A stretch of DNA of 64,000 bases, from assembly GCA_030617815.1 (NCBI GenBank), contig JAUWUS010000001.1:16283-80282 (forward strand), given 5' to 3'. This document shows positions 25,205 to 34,796 of this stretch, one piece after another. The notes under the pieces were generated by a model. The model searched no databases. It saw only the letters and a program-made list of their open reading frames with translations, and was not told the origin of the DNA. The DNA comes from Gammaproteobacteria bacterium (GTDB lineage Bacteria > Pseudomonadota > Gammaproteobacteria > UBA6429 > Thiohalophilaceae). A program made the position numbers and the translations under genes. The number at the start of each line of letters is the position of its first letter. The stretch's first letter is position 1.

Positions 25205-27061
25205 ATGTTTGAAGTACGCGACAACGAACCCGACTACGCTTTATTAAATGATCCGACTAGCAAAAGTCACAATTGTTATGATCAACCTATTGATACGGTG
25301 CATGAAGGTGACCCACTGCATGGCAAGAGCCTGAAAATAAATGGTGATGATGCTGTCGGCGAAAATCCCAATCGCTATAAGCAACATGGTTTTTATTTTA
25401 ATGCTGATAATTGCATTGCCTGTCATGCTTGCGAAGCAGCTTGCAGTGAAAAAAATGATAACCCGGCACATATTGCTTTTCGTTCAGTCGGTTTTATTGA
25501 AGGTGGAACTTACCCTGCTTATCAACGTCTTAACATTTCCATGGCTTGTAATCACTGCGATAACCCAGTTTGTTTAAAAGGCTGTCCAACGCGTGCTTAT
25601 ACTAAATTTGCTGAGTACGGTGCGGTATTGCAGGATCCGGATATCTGTTTCGGCTGTGGTTACTGTACCTGGGTTTGTCCTTATAATGCGCCACAGCTTG
25701 ATCCGATTGAAGGTACGGTAAGTAAATGTAATATGTGTGTTGATCGACTTGAAGTTGGACTGAAACCTGCTTGCGTATCCGCTTGCTTAGGTAATGCGTT
25801 GGATTTTGGTGTTATTGAGAATGTTCCTGAAGGCAGGAGTCAGGCCAAAACTGAAATCCCTGGTTTTCCACGCACCGATATTACTCATCCCAATATTCGT
25901 TTCCAACAGACTCGTACCAGCCAGAGGGATATGGTGCGTGTAGATAGTACAGCTGTGAAATATCATCGCGATGACAGCAAAGGGGAGGGTAACGGAAGTT
26001 TTCAACCCGTACTTGATCCCAAGAACAACACTAAACGTGAATGGAATTTGAAAAAGCTGCTTTCATCTCATGAGAATGCACACATTATTTTTACCTTAAC
26101 CTCACAAGCCGTTATTGGTGCTTTTTTATTATTGATGTTTGCTGCTGATATAGGAGTGGGAAGTATTACGAATAGTTTTACAAATTCATTCTTACCTGTT
26201 ATTGCAACCTTATTTGTTATTTTAACAACCGGCATGATTAAGCTAAATTTGCATTTAGGTAAACCATTACGTTTTTATCGTGGCATGAATAACTGGCGTT
26301 TATCTCCGCTTAGTCGCGAAATAGCCGGTGTGACTTTATTCTTTATGGGCTTTTCAGGTTATGGATTGTTCTATTCACTCGATATGTTTGGCTTGTTAAA
26401 TAATATCGACGTCATGAATATAAATATTATTGAAGTATTGATAACAGCTTCAGCTGTTGCCGCAGTTCTTGGCGGTGTGATTGGTTTGTATTATATGATT
26501 AAGCTTTATTTAATCCCTGCCAGGCCGTATTGGAACCACTGGCAAACAGCGAGTAGTTTTGTAGCAACCGCATTGGTCTTTGGTGCAATGAGTATTGCGT
26601 TTATTGCTAGCATTGCAACAGCGACGTTGGAACATTCACTTATACATCAAGCATCACTCGTAGCTTTAATTGGTTTAATTCTTGAAGCCACAGGCTTGAT
26701 TTTCCATGCCTATCATTTAAAGAAAAGCAAAGATGAAGGTGTCGCTTCCCATTTTGAACAAACAACACGTTACGGTAAATCTTATTTGTTACGTAATATT
26801 TTATTAGGAATAAACATTGCTGCATTAACGGCCATTATTATTATAGGGTTAAGTGGTGTTTCAGGTGTTGTGCTGGGGTCTTTACTTATTATTTCATTAT
26901 TAATTAGCGCCATTATAGGACGTGCATTATTTTATGTTCTCGTCATACCAACAACAATGCCTGGAGCTTTCTTCTGGCGCAATAAAGGTTTTGAAGAGCA
27001 TGCCCGCGAAACAGGTTTAGCTGAAATGCAACAGGTCGGCGTACTGCCTGACAATCATTAA
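25205..27061 (+). CDS. fused four-cluster ferredoxin / DmsC-type membrane anchor
   Basis: A 618-residue fusion. The N-terminal DmsB-like part (about 55-215) has 16 cysteines in four cluster motifs: CIACHACEAAC, CNHCDNPVCLKGC, CFGCGYCTWVC and CNMC followed by CVSAC. A linker (about 215-285) joins it to a DmsC-like part with about eight membrane helices (about 295-600). In DMSO reductase the B and C subunits pass quinol electrons to the molybdenum subunit. Here the same module directly follows nasA (9 bases), so I infer quinol-linked electron supply to an assimilatory nitrate reductase. There is no signal peptide, which places the clusters on the cytoplasmic side with NasA. Confidence 0.9.
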   Translation: MFEVRDNEPDYALLNDPTSKSHNCYDQPIDTVHEGDPLHGKSLKINGDDAVGENPNRYKQHGFYFNADNCIACHACEAACSEKNDNPAHIAFRSVGFIEGGTYPAYQRLNISMACNHCDNPVCLKGCPTRAYTKFAEYGAVLQDPDICFGCGYCTWVCPYNAPQLDPIEGTVSKCNMCVDRLEVGLKPACVSACLGNALDFGVIENVPEGRSQAKTEIPGFPRTDITHPNIRFQQTRTSQRDMVRVDSTAVKYHRDDSKGEGNGSFQPVLDPKNNTKREWNLKKLLSSHENAHIIFTLTSQAVIGAFLLLMFAADIGVGSITNSFTNSFLPVIATLFVILTTGMIKLNLHLGKPLRFYRGMNNWRLSPLSREIAGVTLFFMGFSGYGLFYSLDMFGLLNNIDVMNINIIEVLITASAVAAVLGGVIGLYYMIKLYLIPARPYWNHWQTASSFVATALVFGAMSIAFIASIATATLEHSLIHQASLVALIGLILEATGLIFHAYHLKKSKDEGVASHFEQTTRYGKSYLLRNILLGINIAALTAIIIIGLSGVSGVVLGSLLIISLLISAIIGRALFYVLVIPTTMPGAFFWRNKGFEEHARETGLAEMQQVGVLPDNH

Positions 27062-27071
27062 GGAAAATATT

Positions 27072-27428
27072 ATGTACCCAGGCATGCAAATAAAAACCGT
27101 CATGGTTGATGACAAAGAAATCCAAACCTGCGGAGAAGGTTATATTGTAAACCGTGATCAATGGTCAGAAGGATTCGTTACAGCCCAGGCTGCAATAGAA
27201 GGTTTGGAACTCACCGATGAACATTGGGATGTGGTTCGGTTTTTACGCGACTTCTATGAAAAACACGGCGCACAGGCTGAAGTGCGTAAAATGGTAAAAC
27301 ATTTTAAAGTTGAGTGGGGGGAAGAACGCGGTAACAGCCGTTACCTGCATCGCATATTTCCACGCGGTGGTCCTCAGAAACAAGGCAATCGTTTAGCAGG
27401 ATTGTTGCGTACTAAAGGTGAGCATTAG
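27072..27428 (+). CDS. DsrC/TusE-family protein lacking both C-terminal cysteines
   Basis: 118 residues with the whole DsrC fold signature: GEGYIVNRDQWSEGFV, LTDEHWDVVRFLRDFYEKH, and the C-terminal arm FPRGGPQKQGNRLAGLLRTK. DsrC carries two redox cysteines in that arm, and TusE carries one. Here the arm ends KGEH and both positions are replaced (Asn and Glu by my alignment). The only Cys is near residue 17 (IQTCGEG). Cys-less homologues have been called RspA and are thought to be regulatory. It lies 10 bases after the ferredoxin-anchor gene and ends the operon, so it probably serves the nitrate system rather than sulfur transfer. Confidence 0.88.
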   Translation: MYPGMQIKTVMVDDKEIQTCGEGYIVNRDQWSEGFVTAQAAIEGLELTDEHWDVVRFLRDFYEKHGAQAEVRKMVKHFKVEWGEERGNSRYLHRIFPRGGPQKQGNRLAGLLRTKGEH

Positions 27429-27518
27429 TACTTCAGGCGGGCAACATGCTAGACAATAGCTGCCAGAGAAAAAGTGTTTTTAATATTAAGGAATATTGAT
27501 CCCTGACACTATTTAATA

Positions 27519-29246
27519 TTATTTATTTAATAATATGACAATGATAACAGCCAGGATAAAAGAAATGCTTTTCCAGAAAACGACAGGGTTACGTTCCACT
27601 AGTGGTGGGCGGGTTTTATTGAGGAATTCTTTGTTTGGATGACGCAGGTCATATAGAAACTCGGATAATTCTTCGTATCGTTTATAAGGATTCGGATGCA
27701 CCGCTTTCCTGATGGACTCATCGATCCAGGCGGGAATCTCACGTTCATCATCCAGTACAGAGTTGTATTGTAATTTTCTTTGCGCGGCTTTTGTTCGAGA
27801 TTTTGCAACTTGAGTCCCATAAGGTAGTTTACCGGTTAACATTTGGTAAGCGATAACCCCTACAGAAAACATATCCGAACGTGGTGTGCCACTTTCTCCC
27901 AGAAAATATTCTGGTGCAGTATATTGTGCCGTGCCGAGTAAGTTGTTTTGTTTGATAAGTGTTGTCAGTTCCATCAGCCCTGCAACTCGGGTTGAACCAA
28001 AATCAATGATCTTCACCGTGCCCGTATTATCAATCATAATATTTTCCGGTCTTAGATCCTGATGCAACATTTCCATGCGGTGAAAAGCAAATAAACCTTT
28101 GGCAATTTGTTCTACTATTCCACGTACCGTTTCTACGTCTGGCTTCGGGTGGTCGATCATCCATTGGGTTAATGTCTGGCCATCAATAAATTCCGTAACA
28201 ATATAAAAGTAGTTACGTTTTTGCGTTTGTAAACAAGGTTTTAATACATACGGACTGGTGATACGCCGGGCAATCCATTCTTCCATAAGAAATCTTTCGA
28301 GGTAAGCGGGATCATCGCGAAGATCAATGGAGGGTGTTTTTATAATGACTTGAGTGTTTGTTTCATTATCAACTGCCAGATAAATATGGCTGCGACTGGA
28401 GGCATGCACTTCTCTGATAATTTGATAGCCATCAAACGTTGTTCTTGCATCTAATATGGGTGGGAAAGGTAGTTCGGTTAGTTGTTGATAAATCTCGTTA
28501 GCATCCTGAAGGGGCAATTCATCAACCCTTATAATTTGTGCTGTGAGGTTATCCGTACTTCCCTGATCGTATGCTTCTTCGACAACCGCTTTCGCTGCTT
28601 TATCCAGATCATTTTTATTCTCATGGATTGCATTTATTATAAATTTGGCGTTAGCATATTCATAAACACCATCTGTTGCCAGTAAAAAAATATCACCCTT
28701 GTCCACTGGCTGCGTTTGATAATCAATTTCAAGTTGTGGGTTCATGCCGAGAGCTCGACCCAGATAACTTTTATCCTGTGTGATCCAATGTCGATGATCT
28801 TCGGTTAATTGTTCCAATATTTTGTCATTTCTACGCAATCGGTAGATGCGTGAATCACCTACATGGAGAATATGCAGGGTTGTGGATTTTAGAATAATGG
28901 CGCTTAAGGTACAGACATAACCTTTGTCTTTATTGTAGCGGTGTTGACTCTGCTGAGTTTGTGAATGTAACCAGGAATTGATAGCGGTTAATACACTTCG
29001 TGCCGATTTTTTTACCGACCATGTTTCTGAGGTACAAAAATAATCTTCTAAAAACCCTGTCACTGCGGCTTTGCTGGCAATTTGGCTGACGTCACTACTA
29101 CTGATGCCATCGGCCAGAGCGATGGCGATTCCTTTTGAAGTGAGAAGGGGTTCTTTGGGTATGTAAACACCGTGAAAATCCTGATTGATTTCCTTGCGTC
29201 CTTTACCTGTATATTGTCCTACCGATATTTTTAGGTGACTTGACAC
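27519..29246 (-). CDS. bifunctional PP2C phosphatase - Ser/Thr protein kinase, membrane anchored (copy 2)
   Basis: A 575-residue paralogue of the protein at 7192-8901 with the same plan: PP2C domain (INQDFHG, LADGISS, HVGDSRIYRL, ATDGVYEY, TDNLTAQ), kinase domain and a C-terminal membrane helix (about 556-573). The kinase has Lys in VIIKTPS and IDFGST. Its catalytic loop is HQDLRPEN, with Arg in place of the usual Lys, and there is no Gly-rich loop, so kinase activity may be weak or altered. It lies behind the nitrite-channel gene on the same strand, separated by a hairpin, just as copy 1 lies behind narK. It is convergent with the nas operon. Confidence 0.9.
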   Translation of the reverse strand: MSSHLKISVGQYTGKGRKEINQDFHGVYIPKEPLLTSKGIAIALADGISSSDVSQIASKAAVTGFLEDYFCTSETWSVKKSARSVLTAINSWLHSQTQQSQHRYNKDKGYVCTLSAIILKSTTLHILHVGDSRIYRLRRNDKILEQLTEDHRHWITQDKSYLGRALGMNPQLEIDYQTQPVDKGDIFLLATDGVYEYANAKFIINAIHENKNDLDKAAKAVVEEAYDQGSTDNLTAQIIRVDELPLQDANEIYQQLTELPFPPILDARTTFDGYQIIREVHASSRSHIYLAVDNETNTQVIIKTPSIDLRDDPAYLERFLMEEWIARRITSPYVLKPCLQTQKRNYFYIVTEFIDGQTLTQWMIDHPKPDVETVRGIVEQIAKGLFAFHRMEMLHQDLRPENIMIDNTGTVKIIDFGSTRVAGLMELTTLIKQNNLLGTAQYTAPEYFLGESGTPRSDMFSVGVIAYQMLTGKLPYGTQVAKSRTKAAQRKLQYNSVLDDEREIPAWIDESIRKAVHPNPYKRYEELSEFLYDLRHPNKEFLNKTRPPLVERNPVVFWKSISFILAVIIVILLNK

Positions 29247-29262
29247 TTTTATAACCTTCGGG

Positions 29263-29293
29263 AAACCTCAGCCACTTTTAGTGACTGAGGTTT
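29263..29293 (-). terminator. hairpin between the nitrite channel and kinase genes
   Basis: CCTCAGCCAC (29266-29275) faces GTGACTGAGG (29281-29290) with one mismatch, extended by flanking A-T pairs. On the minus strand the tail is only TTT, so it may act as a partial terminator that lowers kinase expression relative to the channel. Confidence 0.55.
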
Positions 29294-29314
29294 TATTATT
29301 TTAATTTTTATTAA

Positions 29315-30124
29315 TTACAAAGAACGTGTAGGAGCAGTTTTAATATGTGTGGTATATAAAGTTAATCCGGTAAACGCTAAACCACCGACCAGATTACCCA
29401 GAACAGTGGGGATCTCATTCCAGATAAGATAGTCCATCACGGAGAAATCACCACCCATTATCATAGCGGATGGAAACAGGAACATGTTTACCACAGAATG
29501 TTCGAAGACCATGGCAAAGAAGAGCATGATTGGCATCCACATGGCAATAACTTTACCACTGACCGAAGTAGAAATCATTGCACCAACCACCCCCATTGAA
29601 ACCATCCAGTTACATAACATGCCTCTGATAAAGAGTGTCATCATGCCGGCTGCACCATATTCTGCATAACCTAATGTACGTGCTTCACCAATACTCGCAA
29701 TCTTTTGGCCAACGGCATTGGGCTCTACTGAAAAACCGTAGGTAAAAACAATCGCCATCATCACAGCCACCGTAAATGCACCTACGAAATTACCTGTGAA
29801 AACTAATCCCCAGTTCCTTAAAATGCCAGCAATGGTTACGCCTGGGCGTTTATCAATCCATGCAAGTGGCGTTAGCATAAATACACCGGTTAGAAGATCA
29901 AAGCCCATTAAATACAACATGATAAAACCAACAGGGAAAAGTAATGCCCCCACGAGTGGCGATCCTGTTTGTACGGTAACAGTAATCGCAAATGCAGCCG
30001 CTAATGCAAGAATAGCACCGGCCATAAAAGCTCGAATCAAGGTATCTCTGGTGGACATGAAAATCTTGGATTCGCCAGCATCTATCATTTTTGTAACAAA
30101 TTCTGAAGGGACTAAATAAGACAT
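29315..30124 (-). CDS. formate/nitrite transporter family channel
   Basis: A 269-residue FNT-family pentameric channel subunit with six membrane helices. Recognisable parts are the N-terminal amphipathic segment, SPLVGALLFPVGFIMLYLMGFDLLTGVFML, GNFVGAFTV and the C-terminal NEIPTVLGNLVGGLAFTG. The family includes FocA (formate) and NirC (nitrite). The setting beside the nas operon and the NtrC/sigma-54 promoter argue for nitrite or nitrate import or nitrite retention. FocA-like formate transport cannot be excluded by sequence alone. Confidence 0.92.
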   Translation of the reverse strand: MSYLVPSEFVTKMIDAGESKIFMSTRDTLIRAFMAGAILALAAAFAITVTVQTGSPLVGALLFPVGFIMLYLMGFDLLTGVFMLTPLAWIDKRPGVTIAGILRNWGLVFTGNFVGAFTVAVMMAIVFTYGFSVEPNAVGQKIASIGEARTLGYAEYGAAGMMTLFIRGMLCNWMVSMGVVGAMISTSVSGKVIAMWMPIMLFFAMVFEHSVVNMFLFPSAMIMGGDFSVMDYLIWNEIPTVLGNLVGGLAFTGLTLYTTHIKTAPTRSL

Positions 30125-30203
30125 ACTACTTCCTCTGTAAAAAGTTAAATTAATACGTTTGGATCACTTAAGAGCGACCTTGTTTTATATTTATCAGTAT
30201 AAA

Positions 30204-30219
30204 TGCAATAGTAATGCCA
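30204..30219 (-). promoter_or_regulatory. sigma-54 promoter of the nitrite channel gene
   Basis: The minus strand reads TGGCAT, five bases, TTGCA, with GG and GC ten bases apart. The -24 box has one departure from TGGCAC. Initiation near 30193 gives a leader of about 69 bases. Confidence 0.85.
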
Positions 30220-30302
30220 GATAGACATTTATTTTCTATGTTGTTGTTATCATTATAATTTTTATTTTTTAAATGGTTTTTTTTGAGTAAATGAGCATTT
30301 TT

Positions 30303-30893
<591 letters not shown>

Positions 30894-30921
30894 TAGATAC
30901 TCTGTAATATAAAAAAAATAT

Positions 30922-31794
30922 TTATTTTTTTAAGCTATTTATATATTGTGTAAATTCTTTACCTATTTCAGGATGTTTCATTCCCAGTTCAACACTGGCT
31001 TGTAAGTAACCGAGTTTGCTACCACAGTCATAACGAACGCCATCAAATTCATAGGCATACACTTGTTCGTCTGCTAATAAATCGGCAATCGCATCGGTTA
31101 ATTGAATTTCTCCACCAGCACCTTTTTGTGTTTTTTCCAGAAAATGAAAAATATGCGGGTTAAGAATATAGCGTCCGACTACAGCTAAGGTTGAAGGTGC
31201 ATCAGCGGGAGCAGGTTTTTCAACAATACCGGATATAAACCCTTCATTGTCCGTTTTATTTTTAAGACTCACAATGCCATATTTATCGGTTTCATTTTTT
31301 TCGACTTGTTGTACCGCCAAAATACTTGCGGCATGCTGTTTATATGATTCAACCATTTGTTTAACGCAGCCATTATTCTCATTGTCGATTAAATCATCTG
31401 CAAGAATGACGGAGAAAGGCTCATCTCCAACGACAGGTTTTGCGCATAATACGGCATGGCCTAAACCCAATGCTTCTGACTGGCGTAAATAAATACATGA
31501 AACATGTGGTGGGACAATATTTTGTATAAGTTTTAAAAGTTTATCTTTACCCTTGGCTTCGAGTTCTGCTTCCAGTTCATAGGCTTTATCAAAGTGATCA
31601 GGGATTGAGCGTTTATTGCGTCCAGTGACAAAAATGAGTTGTTCTATACCGGCTTCAACAGCTTCTTCAACGGCATACTGGATCAAGGGTTTATCGACAA
31701 CCGGTAACATTTCTTTTGGGCTGGCTTTCGTTGCGGGTAAAAAACGTGTTCCTAAACCTGCAACAGGGAATACCGCTTTTCTTATTTTTTTCAT
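30922..31794 (-). CDS. galU: UTP-glucose-1-phosphate uridylyltransferase
   Basis: GalU makes UDP-glucose, the precursor of many envelope sugars. The 290-residue protein has the nucleotidyltransferase signature [29 protein letters not shown] at its start, [25 protein letters not shown] and VGRYILNP. Length is normal. It stands alone on the minus strand between the TetR remnant and a comEA-like gene, from which a strong terminator separates it. UDP-glucose may feed the polysaccharide locus at 40-64 kb. Confidence 0.97.
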   Translation of the reverse strand: MKKIRKAVFPVAGLGTRFLPATKASPKEMLPVVDKPLIQYAVEEAVEAGIEQLIFVTGRNKRSIPDHFDKAYELEAELEAKGKDKLLKLIQNIVPPHVSCIYLRQSEALGLGHAVLCAKPVVGDEPFSVILADDLIDNENNGCVKQMVESYKQHAASILAVQQVEKNETDKYGIVSLKNKTDNEGFISGIVEKPAPADAPSTLAVVGRYILNPHIFHFLEKTQKGAGGEIQLTDAIADLLADEQVYAYEFDGVRYDCGSKLGYLQASVELGMKHPEIGKEFTQYINSLKK

Positions 31795-31878
31795 TTGAAT
31801 AAAGAGCCTGTAGTTTTAAATATCTATATAGCGGCAGTTTAGCATGAGAACCCTGTATTTATAAACAGGATTTGAACA

Positions 31879-31906
31879 GGGAAGAGGGAAGAGGGAAGAG
31901 GGAAGA
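31879..31906 (+). repeat. tandem heptamer (GGGAAGA) x 4
   Basis: Four perfect copies of GGGAAGA in the region upstream of galU. Copy number may vary between isolates. Confidence 0.9.
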
Positions 31907-31920
31907 GAATTTTAGACAAA

Positions 31921-31946
31921 AAAAAGGCATCCGAAGATGCCTTTTT
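31921..31946. terminator. intrinsic terminator between comEA-like gene and galU
   Basis: AAAAAGGCATC (31921-31931), loop CGAA, GATGCCTTTTT (31936-31946): an 11-bp perfect stem with T runs on both strands. Confidence 0.92.
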
Positions 31947-31958
31947 ATTATAAAAATA

Positions 31959-32255
31959 TTAATTTTTTGCTACTGATTTTTTAATATTTTTCTTGTTTTC
32001 AACCATAAGTGAACCGCTGTTTTTCTCCAGCAATTTAACACCAATGCCTTTAACTTTCTTTAAATCTGCAACAGTTTTAAATTTTCCGTTTTTTACGCGG
32101 TAAGCAATAATGGCTTGTGCTTTTTTTAATCCTACGCCTTTAATATTTTTGCTTAATGTTTGTGCATCAGCAGTATTAATATTGACTGGGCCAGCATAGG
32201 TATATGCAGAGAGGGTTAATGCCAGAAGGGCAAATAATATCCTTATTGTTTTCAT
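31959..32255 (-). CDS. ComEA-like helix-hairpin-helix protein
   Basis: 98 residues with a signal peptide (MKTIRILFALLALTLSAYTYA) and one helix-hairpin-helix domain (VNINTADAQTLSKNIKGVGL, IIAYRVKNGKFKTVADLKKV, KGIGVKLLE). The C-terminus is lysine-rich. Such short secreted ComEA proteins bind double-stranded DNA in the periplasm and support uptake during natural transformation. The E. coli relative is YbaV. A strong terminator follows. Confidence 0.92.
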   Translation of the reverse strand: MKTIRILFALLALTLSAYTYAGPVNINTADAQTLSKNIKGVGLKKAQAIIAYRVKNGKFKTVADLKKVKGIGVKLLEKNSGSLMVENKKNIKKSVAKN

Positions 32256-32349
32256 ATCGAGACTCCTTGTCTGTTTTAAGAGTCTTTACTATAAGGGTAA
32301 TCAAAAATTTAATCTGTAGGATAAGGCTGAAATTAATGTAGGGTTTGCC

Positions 32350-33045
32350 TTACAAACCCAGTTCTTTTTCGATTTTTTCCAGAGCCTGCATAGGTTGCGT
32401 AGCTTGAGTAATAGGGCGTCCTATTACCAGATAATTGCTTCCTGCCTGCATGGCCTCTGCGGGCGTCATTATCCTTTTTTGGTCGCCGGTTACACTCCAT
32501 TCTGGACGAATACCCGGGGTGATTAATTCAAAATCCGGATCCAGCGACTCTCTCAACAAAGAAATCTCCTGTGGTGAACAGACGACACCATCCAGTCCAC
32601 AATCAGATGTGAGTGATGCCAGCTGTTTAACCTGTTCAGCAGGAGAGTGGTTTAAGCCGATTTCTTTTAAGTCATCTGCGCCCATGCTGGTTAAAACCGT
32701 CACCGCAATCAGTTTTGGATTACTGTCATTAACGGGTAACGCTTCACGTGCTGCTTCTAACATTTTCCGACCACCCATGGCGTGGACGTTAATCATCCAT
32801 ACTCCCAGATCTGCTCCAGCCTGACAGGCACGTGCGACAGTATTTGGAATATCATGAAATTTTAAATCCAGAAAAACATCAAAATTCTGTTTAACCAGTT
32901 TTTTTACAAGGTCAGGGCCGGAACGAGTAAAGAGTTCTTTGCCTACTTTTAAACGACAACGAGCTGGTTCTAATTGAGCAACGAACGCTAATGCTTCAGC
33001 TTCACCTGGAAAATCTAATGCTACTATAATGGGTGATGAACTCAC
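32350..33045 (-). CDS. pyrF: orotidine 5'-phosphate decarboxylase
   Basis: PyrF decarboxylates OMP to UMP, the last step of de novo pyrimidine synthesis. The 231-residue protein has [14 protein letters not shown] at its start, the catalytic motif [16 protein letters not shown] (the Lys and Asp of the active site), ITPGIRPEW and the phosphate-binding YLVIGRPIT. It begins one base after the lapB stop, so it is co-translated with lapA-lapB, as in many gammaproteobacteria. Confidence 0.97.
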   Translation of the reverse strand: MSSSPIIVALDFPGEAEALAFVAQLEPARCRLKVGKELFTRSGPDLVKKLVKQNFDVFLDLKFHDIPNTVARACQAGADLGVWMINVHAMGGRKMLEAAREALPVNDSNPKLIAVTVLTSMGADDLKEIGLNHSPAEQVKQLASLTSDCGLDGVVCSPQEISLLRESLDPDFELITPGIRPEWSVTGDQKRIMTPAEAMQAGSNYLVIGRPITQATQPMQALEKIEKELGL

Positions 33046-33046
33046 T

Positions 33047-34213
33047 CTATTCCCCTTCTACACCTTGAATTGGTTTAACTGTGTCCCAGCGTTTACAGCC
33101 TGGGCATTGCCAGTGCAATGTTTTGCCATTAAAGCCACAAACATGACAACTATACACTGGCTTGTCTTCTAATAATTGACTGGTTACAGATTTTAAAATA
33201 CGTAACTTTTCCTGAACCGGTTCTTTTGCATGTTTGATATTGATATCAATAAGACGATCCATTCCGCGTAAGGAAGGGCGATGATGCAAAAAATTTTCAA
33301 TGAAGTCTTCAGCAATTTCATCATTCTGATAATGTTGTAATAAATCTGAAAGATTTAACATGATACTAATGGCATCATGGCGAGATAAAATGTCACGCAA
33401 ATAAACCAGCATTTCGGCAGGTTTATCCAGGCTTTGATAACAGTGAAGTAATGGCTCAAGAATTTCAGGCAAAAAATCTGCATCTTGTTGTTCGATACGT
33501 TTTAATGCGCGTATAGCGGTAATATTTTTTCCTGCTTCATGCTCAATTTTTGCTTCAAGTAAACTGGCGCGAACGCAATTTTTATTTATACTCAATGCTT
33601 TTTTTAATAATTTTGTGGCACGGGCAGGTTCACCTTGTTTATAGGCTGTTTCCGCTTGTTCGCAATAAAAATGTGAAACTAACGCGTTACACGCTTTACC
33701 TGTTTTCGTACCAATTTGTTGTGCTATTTTTATTGCGTTGGCCCAGTCTTTCTCTTGTTGATAAATATCCAGTAAGTATTCTAATGCCTGTTCGCTGTGT
33801 GGATTGCTATCAATTAATTCGCTAAATAATGTTTCAGCGCGATCAAATAATCCTGCTTTCATGTAATCCTGACCGAGTTCAAACAGGGCGTGCGCGCGTT
33901 GAGCAGGTAATAATGTTGGGCGTGCAATTAAATTTTGATGAATGCGAATAGCGCGATCAACTTCGCCGCGCCTTCTAAAAAGACTGCCTAAGGCTAAATG
34001 CGTTTCAACTGTGTCATTGTTGACTTCAAGCATCTGGATAAAAAGATCAATGGCTTTATCAGGTTGTTCATCCAGTAATAAATTTAAACCCTTTAAGTAA
34101 TCGAGAGGGATGTCAGAATAAACAGATTCTTTTTTTACTAACGAGCGACGCCCCATTACCCAACCGGATAGGGCGGCAACAGGAAGTAAAAGAAAAAGAG
34201 TTTCAAGTAACAT
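33047..34213 (-). CDS. lapB: lipopolysaccharide assembly protein B
   Basis: LapB (YciM) is an inner-membrane adaptor that controls LPS synthesis by presenting LpxC to the FtsH protease. The 388-residue protein has an N-terminal membrane segment (1-20), a long run of tetratricopeptide repeats (about 40-340) and a C-terminal rubredoxin-like zinc ribbon ([21 protein letters not shown]). All parts and the length match E. coli LapB. lapA lies 20 bases upstream and pyrF one base downstream. Confidence 0.96.
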   Translation of the reverse strand: MLLETLFLLLPVAALSGWVMGRRSLVKKESVYSDIPLDYLKGLNLLLDEQPDKAIDLFIQMLEVNNDTVETHLALGSLFRRRGEVDRAIRIHQNLIARPTLLPAQRAHALFELGQDYMKAGLFDRAETLFSELIDSNPHSEQALEYLLDIYQQEKDWANAIKIAQQIGTKTGKACNALVSHFYCEQAETAYKQGEPARATKLLKKALSINKNCVRASLLEAKIEHEAGKNITAIRALKRIEQQDADFLPEILEPLLHCYQSLDKPAEMLVYLRDILSRHDAISIMLNLSDLLQHYQNDEIAEDFIENFLHHRPSLRGMDRLIDINIKHAKEPVQEKLRILKSVTSQLLEDKPVYSCHVCGFNGKTLHWQCPGCKRWDTVKPIQGVEGE

Positions 34214-34233
34214 TTGATAAATTTAGAGTAACG

Positions 34234-34527
34234 TTAATGTTCGTTTTTAATGGGAATGTTTCTGAGATTGACAATTTCTTTTTCGGCAACTTCAACAGAG
34301 CGTTTAAGTTTTGAAGTGCTTCGGCGTGAGCCGATAATAAAGCTTAAGCTGGCAAAAATACCCAGGATGGCCCCTAAAATCATGGCAAGAACCAAAACCA
34401 GCGACAGCGGTAATTCAACGGCACCAAGGTAATAATTAAGTTGTACGTTCTCAGCGTTGAGCACAGCGAAGACAATACCAAAAATAATAATGAATAGTGT
34501 CAGGGATATATAAACGAGTCGTAGCAT
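34234..34527 (-). CDS. lapA: lipopolysaccharide assembly protein A
   Basis: A 97-residue inner-membrane protein of the LapA (DUF1049) family, which works with LapB in LPS assembly. Two membrane helices are seen (about 4-24 and 39-63), with the typical NAENVQLNYYLGAVELPLSL between them and a short coiled coil at the end (KLKRSVEVAEKEIVNLR). The operon order lapA-lapB-pyrF is the usual gammaproteobacterial one. Confidence 0.94.
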   Translation of the reverse strand: MLRLVYISLTLFIIIFGIVFAVLNAENVQLNYYLGAVELPLSLVLVLAMILGAILGIFASLSFIIGSRRSTSKLKRSVEVAEKEIVNLRNIPIKNEH

Positions 34528-34604
34528 TCGAGTATCTCTTATTAATCAAATAGATAGATGCTTAAAGTGTACACGGGAATAGGGATTATTTCAGCCATAA
34601 AAAA

Positions 34605-34660
34605 AGCCAGACTTCCGAAAAAATCTGGCTATATTGTGTGACTCCTCAACCTGGGCTCGA
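34605..34660 (-). repeat. degraded second copy of the tRNA-Asn 3' end and terminator
   Basis: A hairpin (AGCCAGA 34605-34611, TCTGGCT 34624-34630) is followed by ACTCCTCAACCTGGGCTCGA (34641-34660). This repeats the layout of the intact tRNA-Asn and its terminator at 34761-34820 (AGCCAGA ... TCTGGCT, then CTCCCCAACCTGGGCTCGAA). The tRNA body beyond the T-arm is lost. Confidence 0.8.
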
Positions 34661-34760
34661 TAACGCATGGAATGCGGAAAACACACACAGACAAAAAATA
34701 AAATAAGCGGGTGTGTTAACCAGGGTAATGACCTGGTGAGAGCCATGTCTAAAATAAAAA

Positions 34761-34788
34761 AGCCAGACTTTATCGCTAAAATCTGGCT
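34761..34788 (-). terminator. tRNA-Asn terminator
   Basis: AGCCAGA (34761-34767) pairs with TCTGGCT (34782-34788). On the minus strand it is followed by a T tract. It lies just past the tRNA 3' end. Confidence 0.85.
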
Positions 34789-34796
34789 TTAAAAGA

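Noticed and set aside
27072..27428. TusE sulfur-relay protein for tRNA 2-thiouridine
   Set aside because: The C-terminal cysteine required for TusE activity is absent and the gene belongs to the nas operon.
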